From Flavobacterium psychrotrophum (GTDB lineage: Bacteria; Bacteroidota; Bacteroidia; Flavobacteriales; Flavobacteriaceae): a DNA stretch of 64,000 nt. Every line of letters begins with the position of its first letter. Position 1 is the first letter of the stretch. Below the pieces are notes generated by a model that worked only from the letters and a program-made list of their open reading frames with translations, did no database searches and was not told the origin of the DNA. Made by a program: the position numbers and the translations under genes. Shown here piece by piece: positions 34,254 to 42,032 of this stretch. The stretch spans positions 4,650,001 to 4,714,000 of the forward strand of contig NZ_CP031557.1 of assembly GCF_003403075.1 (NCBI RefSeq), written 5' to 3'.

Positions 34254-34269
34254 TTCTAATTTTGTAGAA
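34254..34269 (+). promoter_or_regulatory. BlaI-type operator 2
   Basis: TTCTAATTTTGTAGAA is a slightly imperfect copy of operator 1, placed exactly 20 bp (about two helical turns) downstream and ending 3 nt before the blaI ATG. It too contains a TAnnTTTG word (34257-34264). Confidence 0.7.
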
Positions 34270-34272
34270 CAA

Positions 34273-34644
34273 ATGCAACTTACCAAAACAGAAGAACAGT
34301 TAATGCAAATTTTATGGAAGCAGGAAAAAGCTTTTATGAAAGATCTTATAGATGCCTTTCCAGACCCCAAACCAGCTGCAACCACCGTGGCTACATTATT
34401 AAAGCGCATGACCGAAAAAGGCTTTGTAGGGTATAAGGAGTATGGCAAGAGCCGTGAGTATTTTCCTAAGGTAGATAAGTCAGCTTATTTTTCTAAACAG
34501 GTAAATGTAATGATAAAAAGTTTCTTTAATAATTCGGCTTCTCAATTTGCTTCTTTCTTTACCAAAGAGGCTGATATGAGCAAAACCGAGCTCGAAGAAC
34601 TCCGTAAAATTATTGACACAGAAATTCAAAAGAAAAAGCAATGA
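34273..34644 (+). CDS. BlaI/MecI/CopY-family repressor
   Basis: A 123-residue winged-helix repressor from the ATG at 34273 (MQLTKTEEQLMQ). The helix-turn-helix region is DPKPAATTVATLLKRMTEKG, followed by the wing and a helical dimerisation tail containing ASFFTKEADMSKTELEELRK. In this family the paired M56 protease cleaves the repressor. The start at 34273 is preferred over upstream codons because those lie in the operator and promoter. Two operator palindromes just upstream indicate autoregulation. Its stop overlaps the next ATG (ATGA). Confidence 0.93.
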   Translation: MQLTKTEEQLMQILWKQEKAFMKDLIDAFPDPKPAATTVATLLKRMTEKGFVGYKEYGKSREYFPKVDKSAYFSKQVNVMIKSFFNNSASQFASFFTKEADMSKTELEELRKIIDTEIQKKKQ

Positions 34645-36422
34645 CAGCCTTTTTATTAAAATCTGCACTTACCATGGCTATTTTGCTGGCGGTATATCAT
34701 GTTTTTTTATCGAAAGAAAAAATGCACCGTTTTAAACGTTTTTACCTTCTTGGTGCATTAATGTTGTCTTTATGTGTGCCGTTTATAACTATTCCGGTTT
34801 ATGTTGAGGTAGTGCAGCAACTTCCTGTAGAAACACCAATGGTTATAAATATGCCCAATGGTACACCGGGAGCCGAGGCTTTTGTTACTGCAGTTCCTCA
34901 GGAACCTGCGGTAGATTACTGGCCCTATTTGTTTATTTCTGTTTATTTATTAATAACATTAATTCTGGGCGCCAGGTTTATCTCAAACATAGCAAGGTTA
35001 TACAGTCTTAAAAAATATAATTCGGTACAACCTTATAAAGATGCTACGCTAGTATTACTAGATATACCTGTGCAGCCCCATTCATTTTTGAGTACCATTT
35101 ATCTTAACCGCCTTGAATATGAATCCGGTCAAATAACCCCAGAGGTTTTTACCCATGAGCTTACCCATGTAAGGCAAAAACATACGCTTGATATTCTGTT
35201 TGTTGAAGTGCTTAAAACGCTGTTTTGGTTTAATCCGCTTTTGTATATGTACAAGCATGCCATACAGCTAAACCATGAGTTTCTGGCCGATGAACGAACC
35301 ATAAACCAATTTTGTAATATACCAACCTACCAAAAAATGCTGCTGGACAAGGCGATGCCTTATACGCCTTATGCCCTGGCCAGCAGCATTAATTTTAATG
35401 TAACTAAAAAACGTTTTATTATGATGACCAAAACCACCACCAAGACCAAAGGCCTTATTTTAAAACTGGCCGTATTGCCTATTATTGGCGGTACAATTTA
35501 TGCACTAAGTACTAAAACTGTGGCGCAGCAGGTGCCTGCAAAAGGTAAAACGGCTGTAGAAGCATTAGCATCGGCTAGCCTTAAAGATTCTGCCGACTAT
35601 AAAAAGAAACGCGATGCTTATTACAGCGGTGTAAAAGTACTCATAGACGACCAGGCTGATAATGTGTATATTGATAAGCCGTTTGAGGAATTAACCGAAA
35701 AAGAGAAAACACGCTTTTATTTTAATGTTCCAGACGGATACCCGATGAATTATCTTTCCGGAGCTGATTATAAAAAGCTGCAGGACAAAAAAGGATATTA
35801 TGTTGAGGTAGACGGAAACCCGATTGATAATGCTGATTTAAAGAAGCATACGGCAGAAGAGTTTGTATATCATACTGTTATTATAAAAGCAAAAGAATCG
35901 CTAACAAAAGAGCGTCCGCAGATATTTGAATATTACCTGTATACATTGCCCTACTATAACAAGCATTTTAAAAATAGGGAGCTTACACATTATCCTGATA
36001 CCATTTATAAAATAAGTATTCTTAAGGTATATAAAGATGATAAGGTTGTGGCTGCGGCAAAGCCTAAAAAATTTAGCAGTGTAAATGCTGCCATGAAATA
36101 TCTTAATGAAAAAGAAGCATATAATTATACCGATGTTGATAAAATGCCACAATACCCGGGAGGTATACAGAAATTTAAAGGGCTTATAGCTGATAATTTT
36201 AAAATGCCTGCATCGGCTAACAAAGAGATATCGGTGTATTACCTTAATGTAGTTATCAGCAAGGATGGTACGCTAAGCCACGCTAAGGTGCTTAATGCCG
36301 ATGATGCTGGTACTAACGACGAAATACTAAGGATACTTAAAATGTCGGCCAAATGGAAGCCCGGAATTTTAAAGGGCAAACCGGTAACTACAAGTTATAC
36401 GTTACCTGTACAAATTAACTAA
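34641..36422 (+). CDS. M56 (BlaR1-like) metallopeptidase fused to a TonB C-terminal domain
   Basis: A 593-residue membrane protein. Helices at about 5-22, 32-52 and 95-112 surround a gluzincin-type site: HELTH (H172, E173, H176) with the third ligand E213 in LNHEFLADE. A fourth helix lies near 270-285. The periplasmic part ends in a TonB C-terminal domain (about 500-593), with MPQYPGGIQKFKGLI, VVISKDGTLSHAKVL and KWKPGILKGKPVTTSY. BlaR1 proteins sense a signal outside and cleave the BlaI repressor inside; the penicillin-binding sensor of BlaR1 is replaced here. The ligand is unknown. Confidence 0.88.
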   Translation: MTAFLLKSALTMAILLAVYHVFLSKEKMHRFKRFYLLGALMLSLCVPFITIPVYVEVVQQLPVETPMVINMPNGTPGAEAFVTAVPQEPAVDYWPYLFISVYLLITLILGARFISNIARLYSLKKYNSVQPYKDATLVLLDIPVQPHSFLSTIYLNRLEYESGQITPEVFTHELTHVRQKHTLDILFVEVLKTLFWFNPLLYMYKHAIQLNHEFLADERTINQFCNIPTYQKMLLDKAMPYTPYALASSINFNVTKKRFIMMTKTTTKTKGLILKLAVLPIIGGTIYALSTKTVAQQVPAKGKTAVEALASASLKDSADYKKKRDAYYSGVKVLIDDQADNVYIDKPFEELTEKEKTRFYFNVPDGYPMNYLSGADYKKLQDKKGYYVEVDGNPIDNADLKKHTAEEFVYHTVIIKAKESLTKERPQIFEYYLYTLPYYNKHFKNRELTHYPDTIYKISILKVYKDDKVVAAAKPKKFSSVNAAMKYLNEKEAYNYTDVDKMPQYPGGIQKFKGLIADNFKMPASANKEISVYYLNVVISKDGTLSHAKVLNADDAGTNDEILRILKMSAKWKPGILKGKPVTTSYTLPVQIN

Positions 36423-36434
36423 AAGCTTACTGCC

Positions 36435-37658
36435 ATGGTAACATTTCTTTTAAAATCAACAATTGCAATGGCTGTGCTGTTTGGTATTTACCACTTGTTC
36501 CTGGAAAAAGAAAAAATGCACCGCTTTAACCGCTTTTATCTTTTAGGGGCGTTAGTGTTTTCGCTCATATTACCCTTTGTAAGCATACAAGATATGCCTG
36601 GTTTATATAGTGCAGAGCTGCCGGAATTGATTCTGACAGATAAAGCAGATGCGGAAACAGGCCATACAGCTGGTTGGTACATTGCTGTTGTTGCGGTCTA
36701 TGCTTTGGTCGCGTTACTGTTTTTGGTGCGTTTTATATCAGGGATACGGGCGTTTTACAAAACATCATACATTAATAAGGTAGTAAAAAAGTATAGGTAC
36801 ATATTTGTGCTTGTTGATGGTTTACCACTGCCTTATACATTTGCTAATATGGTGTTTGTAAACCGTAGTGAGTATGAACATAATGCCATACCAGAGCAAC
36901 TATTTATACACGAGTTGGCTCATGCCAGGCAGTGGCATACGCTTGATGTTGTATTTATTGAAATATTAAAAATGGTATTTTGGTTTAACCCGTTGCTCTA
37001 CTTTTATAAAAGAGCGATGCAGCTAAATCATGAGTTTCTTGCAGACCAGGCCGTTGTGCAGCAAGGTAACGATACCCTACAATACTTGGAGTTATTGCTC
37101 GAAAAAGCATCTTATAAAACCAATGTGAAATTAGCCCACAATCTGAATTTTTTAATAACCAAAAAAAGACTCGACATGATTACAAAAACTTCAAATCCGA
37201 TTAAAAAAATCATTAAACAGATGGCTGTACTGCCGCTTGCTATAGCAATGATATTTGTTTCCTGCGCTGATGACAATACTGATACAAAGAGTACTGAGGT
37301 GCAAAAAATAGCCAAAGATAATACTGAGCAAAATGGTGAAGTTTACAATTTAGATGCGTTGCAAAAGCAACCTGAGTTTCCCGGCGGGATATCATCATTC
37401 ATGGGTACGATACAAAAATCTTTTGCAATGCCGGAGATTGACAAAGATCTTACTGCAAAAATATATTTATCATTTGTAATAGAAACAAATGGTGAAATTA
37501 CCAATATAAAAGTGATTAAAGATCCGGGTTACGGCTTGGGTGAAGAGGCTGCACGGGCGCTTAGTTCAATAGAAAAGAAATGGCAGCCTGGAGAGTTAAA
37601 TGGTGTACCCGTACGTACTTCTTTTACTCTGCCCATTACTATAAACATAAAAAATTAA
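36435..37658 (+). CDS. Second M56 metallopeptidase fused to a TonB C-terminal domain
   Basis: A 407-residue paralogue of the preceding gene, 12 nt downstream. The HELAH zinc motif (H159, E160, H163) and E200 in LNHEFLADQ are intact. After the last helix comes IFVSCADDN (about 275), then a short linker and a TonB C-terminal domain (about 312-407). That domain has QPEFPGGISSFMGTI, IYLSFVIETNGEITNIKVIK, DPGYGLGEEAARAL and KWQPGELNGVPVRTSF. It is much closer in sequence to the TonB domain of the anti-sigma-like protein (31998) than to that of its neighbour. Third gene of the blaI operon. Confidence 0.88.
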   Translation: MVTFLLKSTIAMAVLFGIYHLFLEKEKMHRFNRFYLLGALVFSLILPFVSIQDMPGLYSAELPELILTDKADAETGHTAGWYIAVVAVYALVALLFLVRFISGIRAFYKTSYINKVVKKYRYIFVLVDGLPLPYTFANMVFVNRSEYEHNAIPEQLFIHELAHARQWHTLDVVFIEILKMVFWFNPLLYFYKRAMQLNHEFLADQAVVQQGNDTLQYLELLLEKASYKTNVKLAHNLNFLITKKRLDMITKTSNPIKKIIKQMAVLPLAIAMIFVSCADDNTDTKSTEVQKIAKDNTEQNGEVYNLDALQKQPEFPGGISSFMGTIQKSFAMPEIDKDLTAKIYLSFVIETNGEITNIKVIKDPGYGLGEEAARALSSIEKKWQPGELNGVPVRTSFTLPITINIKN

Positions 37659-37684
37659 TTTGAGCGTAGTTTATTTAATATTAG

Positions 37685-37710
37685 AATCCGTCTTAGTTAA
37701 GGCGGATTTT
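37685..37710 (+). terminator. Terminator of the blaI operon
   Basis: AATCCGTCTTA (37685-37695) pairs with TAAGGCGGATT (37698-37708), one T-G pair included, followed by a short T tract. The tract is weak. Confidence 0.6.
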
Positions 37711-37794
37711 CCTGTTAAAAAGCTGTTATCTAATATGTTAACTGGATGATTGTTTTTTGTTAAATTTTGTTAAAAATATATAATTATAGTAATA

Positions 37795-37822
37795 TTGTTT
37801 TTGTTATTAAATTATATATTTG
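37795..37822 (+). promoter_or_regulatory. Promoter of the lipoprotein protease gene
   Basis: TTG (37795-37797), a 17-nt spacer and TATATTTG (37815-37822). It ends 25 nt before the ATG at 37848, which supports that start. Confidence 0.72.
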
Positions 37823-37847
37823 CGTTTTAACAATAATAAACCAATCA

Positions 37848-39380
37848 ATGAAGAACTTTACTAAGAAGCTGGTGCTAATGTTAACCATCTCGGTTTTATT
37901 TACCAGCTGTGCATCAATTTTAAATGGTAAGTATCAAAAGGTTAAGGTACATACACCATCTGCCGATTCAAAAGTATATGTTAATGACGAATTACAGGGT
38001 ACTGGTAAAACGGTTATTACAAAAATGAAGCGTGATGTAAGCGTTAAGCAGATAAAGATAGAAAGAGAAGGCTATAAGCCAGCCTACGTTATTCATTACC
38101 AGAATAGGAAATCTGCACTTCACATCTTGTCGTGGGTACCTTTTGGGATACTTTTTTATCCTCCGTTTCTTGATTATGGACCTAAATCATTTAACTACCC
38201 TAAAGAAGTAAGCGGTGGTAAGGATATGATGGAAATTCATAAAAGAGCAGAGAACGAAAAATATGTATACCTTAAAAATACAGCATTTGATGTAAAAAAA
38301 GAGGATATTAAATTTACGGCTATTAAGCACAAAAACCAAAAGAAGAAAAACGATAAATATAAGAAAAAGACAAATTCTGAAGAAGATATTAAGTTTGACA
38401 ACTCTATATTTAGCGAAGCAGTTTCTGAGGTTCTTAAAAAAAATAATTACAGCGATACAACTAACACTATTTTTAAGAGTAATACAAACTCGCTTAATAT
38501 AAGCGCGAAAGTTAAAAAACTTCAGATTGATAATGTTTACTCGGTTTCTGCTAAGAATCTTATGCAGTTTCTAATCTCAAAACTTGAAATTGAATGGGAA
38601 ATGTATGATGTTTATGGCCAGTCTAAATACAAGCATACATTTAAATCAGAGTCTGGAGAGTTTGCTATTGATTTTAAAGGACGTGACTTTGCAATGAAAT
38701 CGAGTATGGAAGATGCCATATCTTCTTCATTCTATGCGTTTATGGACTCTAACGAGGTACAGAAATTTATTAAGCAGCAGGAAGCAAAAGAGGTAAAATT
38801 TGAGTCACTTAAGCTTGTTAAACCGGCTCTGGTAACCTCTATAGAAGATGCTATGGATGCAACAGTTACAATTAAGGTTAAAGAGGGGCATGGTAGTGGT
38901 TGTTTTGTATCTACAGACGGTTACATAGTTACTAATTTCCATGTGGTGGCTGCTTCAGATAAAATTACTGTAATTACTAAAGATGGTAAAGAGTATCCGG
39001 CTAAAATAATACGCCAAAACGAGTATTCAGACCTGGCTCTTATAAAAATAGAGGCTACCAGTAAATATGCGTTTACGCTTCCGGCAGATAAAAATTATAA
39101 AATAGGTGAAGACATATTTGCTATCGGAACTCCAAAATCTGTAGAACTTGGCCAGTCATTGACTAAAGGTATAATATCAGGTTTCCGTACTTTTGAAAAA
39201 AATAACATGATACAAACAGATGCAAGTGTAAACGGTGGTAACAGCGGCGGTGCGCTTGTTAATAAAAGTGGTACTTTCCTGGGGGTTGTAAATGCTAAGG
39301 TTTATGGCTTAGGTGTAGAAGGCCTTGGTTTTTCTATTCCGGCAGAAACTATTGCTAAAGATCTTAATATCGGATATTAG
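37848..39380 (+). CDS. Lipoprotein with PEGA-like domain and trypsin-like protease domain
   Basis: A 510-residue product from ATG 37848. A lipoprotein signal (VLMLTISVLFTSC, lipidation at C21) is followed by a PEGA-like carbohydrate-binding-type domain (about 33-85) and a lysine-rich central region of unknown fold (about 145-325). The C-terminus is a trypsin/HtrA-type protease domain (about 335-505) with the triad H365 (TNFHVV), D395 (SDLALI) and S466 (GGNSGGAL). No PDZ domain follows, so it is not a standard DegP/HtrA. Probably anchored to the outer membrane; substrate unknown. Confidence 0.87.
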   Translation: MKNFTKKLVLMLTISVLFTSCASILNGKYQKVKVHTPSADSKVYVNDELQGTGKTVITKMKRDVSVKQIKIEREGYKPAYVIHYQNRKSALHILSWVPFGILFYPPFLDYGPKSFNYPKEVSGGKDMMEIHKRAENEKYVYLKNTAFDVKKEDIKFTAIKHKNQKKKNDKYKKKTNSEEDIKFDNSIFSEAVSEVLKKNNYSDTTNTIFKSNTNSLNISAKVKKLQIDNVYSVSAKNLMQFLISKLEIEWEMYDVYGQSKYKHTFKSESGEFAIDFKGRDFAMKSSMEDAISSSFYAFMDSNEVQKFIKQQEAKEVKFESLKLVKPALVTSIEDAMDATVTIKVKEGHGSGCFVSTDGYIVTNFHVVAASDKITVITKDGKEYPAKIIRQNEYSDLALIKIEATSKYAFTLPADKNYKIGEDIFAIGTPKSVELGQSLTKGIISGFRTFEKNNMIQTDASVNGGNSGGALVNKSGTFLGVVNAKVYGLGVEGLGFSIPAETIAKDLNIGY

Positions 39381-39416
39381 TTAATTGTCAGATTATCCTG
39401 AGTAACAAAAAGAAAT

Positions 39417-39455
39417 AAAAAAGATCCGCTCCTGTTAAGGGGCGGATTTTTTTTT
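39417..39455 (+). terminator. Terminator of the lipoprotein protease gene
   Basis: ATCCGCTCC (39424-39432) pairs with GGGGCGGAT (39439-39447, one G-T pair), preceded by an A-run and followed by nine T. Confidence 0.85.
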
Positions 39456-39503
39456 AAGCCAAAACATATCAGCCGGTTACAACAATCGTACTAAAAAACA
39501 CGT

Positions 39504-39511
39504 TATCTTTG
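39504..39511 (+). promoter_or_regulatory. Minus-7 box of the DUF4407 gene
   Basis: TATCTTTG fits TAnnTTTG, 62 nt ahead of the ATG. No clear TTG upstream. Confidence 0.5.
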
Positions 39512-39573
39512 CAGTAATCAATCGTGCCCTCATCAGGCATTAATAATTATCATCATCAAAAACGAAGTGAATC

Positions 39574-40674
39574 ATGTTGAAACAATTTTTTATCACCTGC
39601 TCCGGGGCCGATAAGCAGCTTATCTACTCCTGTTCTAACGGAGAACAAAACAAGTATGCCGGTATAGGCGCCACCGTTTTCTTTACTGCATTGCTCGCCT
39701 GGATAGCATCTTCCTATGCGCTGTATACCGTGTTTGACAATGTATATACAGCCACCTTTTTCGGGTTGGTTTGGGGCTTGCTTATTTTTAACCTCGACCG
39801 TTTTATAGTATCAACCATCCGCAAGCGCGATAGGTTTAGTTCAGAGCTTTTGCAGGCTACACCGCGCATTATACTGGCAGTTATTATTGCCATTGTAATT
39901 TCTAAGCCGCTTGAAATAAAGATATTCGAGAAAGAAATTAATGCCCAACTGCTTAAGGAAAAGAATGAAATGGCCATTGCCAATAAAAAGCAGGTAGCTA
40001 CTTTCTTTAAAACAGATCTTGACAAAAATAAAGCCCAAACCGATAGCCTGCGTAGTGAGATAAACAAAAAGGATAAAGAGGTTAAGTCGCTTTATAACTC
40101 CTATATTACCGAAGCCGAAGGTTCTGCCGGTACTAAGAAAATGGGTAAAGGCCCTATTTATAAAGAAAAGCGCGATAAGCACGATGCTGCCCTTAAAGAG
40201 CTCGATAGCCTTAAGAAACGTAACGAAGCCAAAATAGCTGAAAATGAAAAAGCAGGTAAAACCCTGCAAACTGACCTTGATAAAAAGGTAGCCGATACAC
40301 AACCGGTTATTGAAGGTTTTGACGGACTTATGGCCCGCATAAATGCGCTGAACAAGCTGCCGTTTTTACCATCGCTGTTTATTATGCTGCTTTTCTTAGC
40401 CATAGAAACATCGCCTATTATTGCCAAGCTGCTTTCGCCAAAAGGGGAGTATGATTTTAAGCTTGAGGATAATGAGGCTGCGGTACGCACTAACCTGGCA
40501 CAAAATACCCACCAGCGAGAACTGCTGCAAAGCACCGATGCCGGTATTTATGATGATGTATATGCCGAGATACGCAACGATCGCGGACTTTATGACTACA
40601 AGAAAAAGAAAGCCATCGAAATGCTGGAGTTGCAAGCCGACCGTTTTAGCGAAAAGCAAAAAGGGGTAATGTAA
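39574..40674 (+). CDS. DUF4407 membrane protein with central coiled coil
   Basis: A 366-residue protein of the DUF4407 family. Two N-terminal transmembrane helices (about 30-48 and 58-72) and a third at about 96-112 are followed by a long, charged coiled coil (about 115-235, rich in Lys, Asp and Glu). A fourth helix (about 265-285) has the pattern PSLFIMLLFLAIETSPIIAKL. The segment NLDRFIVSTIRK after helix two is a family hallmark. The function is unknown. Single gene with its own promoter box. Confidence 0.85.
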   Translation: MLKQFFITCSGADKQLIYSCSNGEQNKYAGIGATVFFTALLAWIASSYALYTVFDNVYTATFFGLVWGLLIFNLDRFIVSTIRKRDRFSSELLQATPRIILAVIIAIVISKPLEIKIFEKEINAQLLKEKNEMAIANKKQVATFFKTDLDKNKAQTDSLRSEINKKDKEVKSLYNSYITEAEGSAGTKKMGKGPIYKEKRDKHDAALKELDSLKKRNEAKIAENEKAGKTLQTDLDKKVADTQPVIEGFDGLMARINALNKLPFLPSLFIMLLFLAIETSPIIAKLLSPKGEYDFKLEDNEAAVRTNLAQNTHQRELLQSTDAGIYDDVYAEIRNDRGLYDYKKKKAIEMLELQADRFSEKQKGVM

Positions 40675-40710
40675 TGCAAATCGAAGATTTGCGACTAAAA
40701 AATGTTTAGG

Positions 40711-40772
40711 GTTTAGAGTTTGTTGTTCAGGTTGTTTACAGAACTACAAACTCTAAACCATGAACAACAAAC
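40711..40772. repeat. Imperfect inverted repeat at the rlmN 3' end
   Basis: The left arm GTTTAGAGTTTGTTGTTCA is matched on the right by CAAACTCTAAAC and TGAACAACAAACT in inverse complement. The element also contains GAACTACAAAC, as at 13583-13664. It ends at the rlmN stop codon. Confidence 0.65.
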
Positions 40773-41824
40773 TATTGAGCAGATTCATTCTTATTTGCCA
40801 GCTGCCCGCAGGCGGCATCAATATCCTTACCACGGCTGCGGCGCACTTTTGCCACAATATCATTACGCTCTAAGGCGCGAATGTAGGCATCTATTGTTTC
40901 GGCGTCAGCCTGCTGAAACTCGCCGTCATCAATAGGGTTATATTCGATAAGGTTTACTTTGCAGGGCACATATTTGCAAAATTTTACAAAAGCATCAATA
41001 TCTACCTTACGGTCGTTAATGCCTTTCCATACCACGTACTCATAAGTAACGCGGCTTTTAGTTTTGCTATACCAGTACTCTAAAGATTCGCGCAGGTCTT
41101 TCAGCGGAAAGTTTTCGCTAAACGGCATGATCTTGCTGCGCACTTCATCAATAGCAGAGTGCAGTGATACTGCAAGCTTAAATTTCACCTCGTCATCGGC
41201 CAGTTTCTTTATCATCTTTGGTAACCCTGATGTAGAAACCGTAATACGCTTGGCGCTCATGCCAAGCCCTTCCGGAGAGGTAATTTTTTCTATCGCCTTT
41301 AATACATTATTATAGTTCATAAGCGGTTCGCCCATGCCCATAAATACAATATTACTCAGCGGGCGGTTATGGTACAGGCGGCTTTCTGCATCTATGGCAG
41401 CTACCTGGTCATAAATTTCGTCGGGGTTAAGGTTGCGCATGCGCTTAAGGCGTGCAGTGGCACAAAAGTTACAGTCAAGGCTGCAACCCACCTGGCTCGA
41501 TACACAGGCTGTTGTGCGGGTTTCGGTAGGTATAAGCACGCTTTCTACCACCAGGCCATCGTGCAGGCGTACCGCATTTTTTACAGTACCATCGGTACTT
41601 TGCTGCATCTCATCTACATGAATGTGGTTAATTACAAAATTATCCTCCAGCATCTGGCGGGTAGTTTTGCCGATACTAGTCATGTCTTCAAATTTATGCG
41701 CACGCTTTTGCCACAACCACTCATATACCTGGTTGCCACGGAAAGCCTTGTCTCCATTTGCTACAAAAAAATCGCGTAACTGGTCTTTTGTAAGCGCCCT
41801 AATATCTCTTTTCTCCGTTTGCAT
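40772..41824 (-). CDS. rlmN: 23S rRNA (adenine(2503)-C(2))-methyltransferase
   Basis: RlmN is a radical-SAM enzyme that methylates A2503 of 23S rRNA and A37 of some tRNAs. From the ATG at 41824 it has 350 residues. The [4Fe-4S] ligands are C114, C118 and C121 (CSLDCNFC). The second set of catalytic cysteines is present, with C107 upstream and C339 (DAACGQL) near the C-terminus. MGMGEPLMNY and VSLHS are family motifs. The in-frame start at 41851 lies upstream of a promoter-like box that sits 4 nt before 41824, so I prefer 41824. Confidence 0.94.
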   Translation of the reverse strand: MQTEKRDIRALTKDQLRDFFVANGDKAFRGNQVYEWLWQKRAHKFEDMTSIGKTTRQMLEDNFVINHIHVDEMQQSTDGTVKNAVRLHDGLVVESVLIPTETRTTACVSSQVGCSLDCNFCATARLKRMRNLNPDEIYDQVAAIDAESRLYHNRPLSNIVFMGMGEPLMNYNNVLKAIEKITSPEGLGMSAKRITVSTSGLPKMIKKLADDEVKFKLAVSLHSAIDEVRSKIMPFSENFPLKDLRESLEYWYSKTKSRVTYEYVVWKGINDRKVDIDAFVKFCKYVPCKVNLIEYNPIDDGEFQQADAETIDAYIRALERNDIVAKVRRSRGKDIDAACGQLANKNESAQ

Positions 41825-41828
41825 GGCG

Positions 41829-41836
41829 CAAAGGTA
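41829..41836 (-). promoter_or_regulatory. Minus-7 box directly before rlmN
   Basis: On the minus strand TACCTTTG is followed by CGCC and the ATG. The same 4-nt spacing is seen at the GAF gene, so this message may also be leaderless. Confidence 0.5.
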
Positions 41837-41904
41837 GTAAGTATTTAGCAAACATTATAATACCGTGTTGCTTTCGCCCATGCAAACGGATTATAAAAAA
41901 ATAA

Positions 41905-41956
41905 GCCACGAATTACGCTAATTTCACAGACTTGTGTAATTGGAGAAATTCGTGGC
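41905..41956. repeat. Imperfect inverted repeat with GAATT/AATTC words
   Basis: GCCACGAATT (41905-41914) is the exact inverse complement of AATTCGTGGC at 41947-41956 apart from the flank. The inner part holds TACGCTAATTTC and GTAATTGGAGAAA. Related GCGAATT words occur at about 16289-16313. No gene lies in the gap. Confidence 0.7.
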
Positions 41957-42032
41957 GAAAATTCTAATAAATGTTATGTACTTCCTATGGTCGATAACAC
42001 GGAAATTCTCTGTGTAACAGCTATAAGGCTAC

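Noticed and set aside
34189..34272. Upstream extension of blaI
   Set aside because: It covers the promoter and both operators, and codes for a hydrophobic stretch foreign to BlaI proteins.
37767..37847. Upstream extension of the lipoprotein protease
   Set aside because: It spans the promoter, and the lipobox is placed correctly only from ATG 37848.
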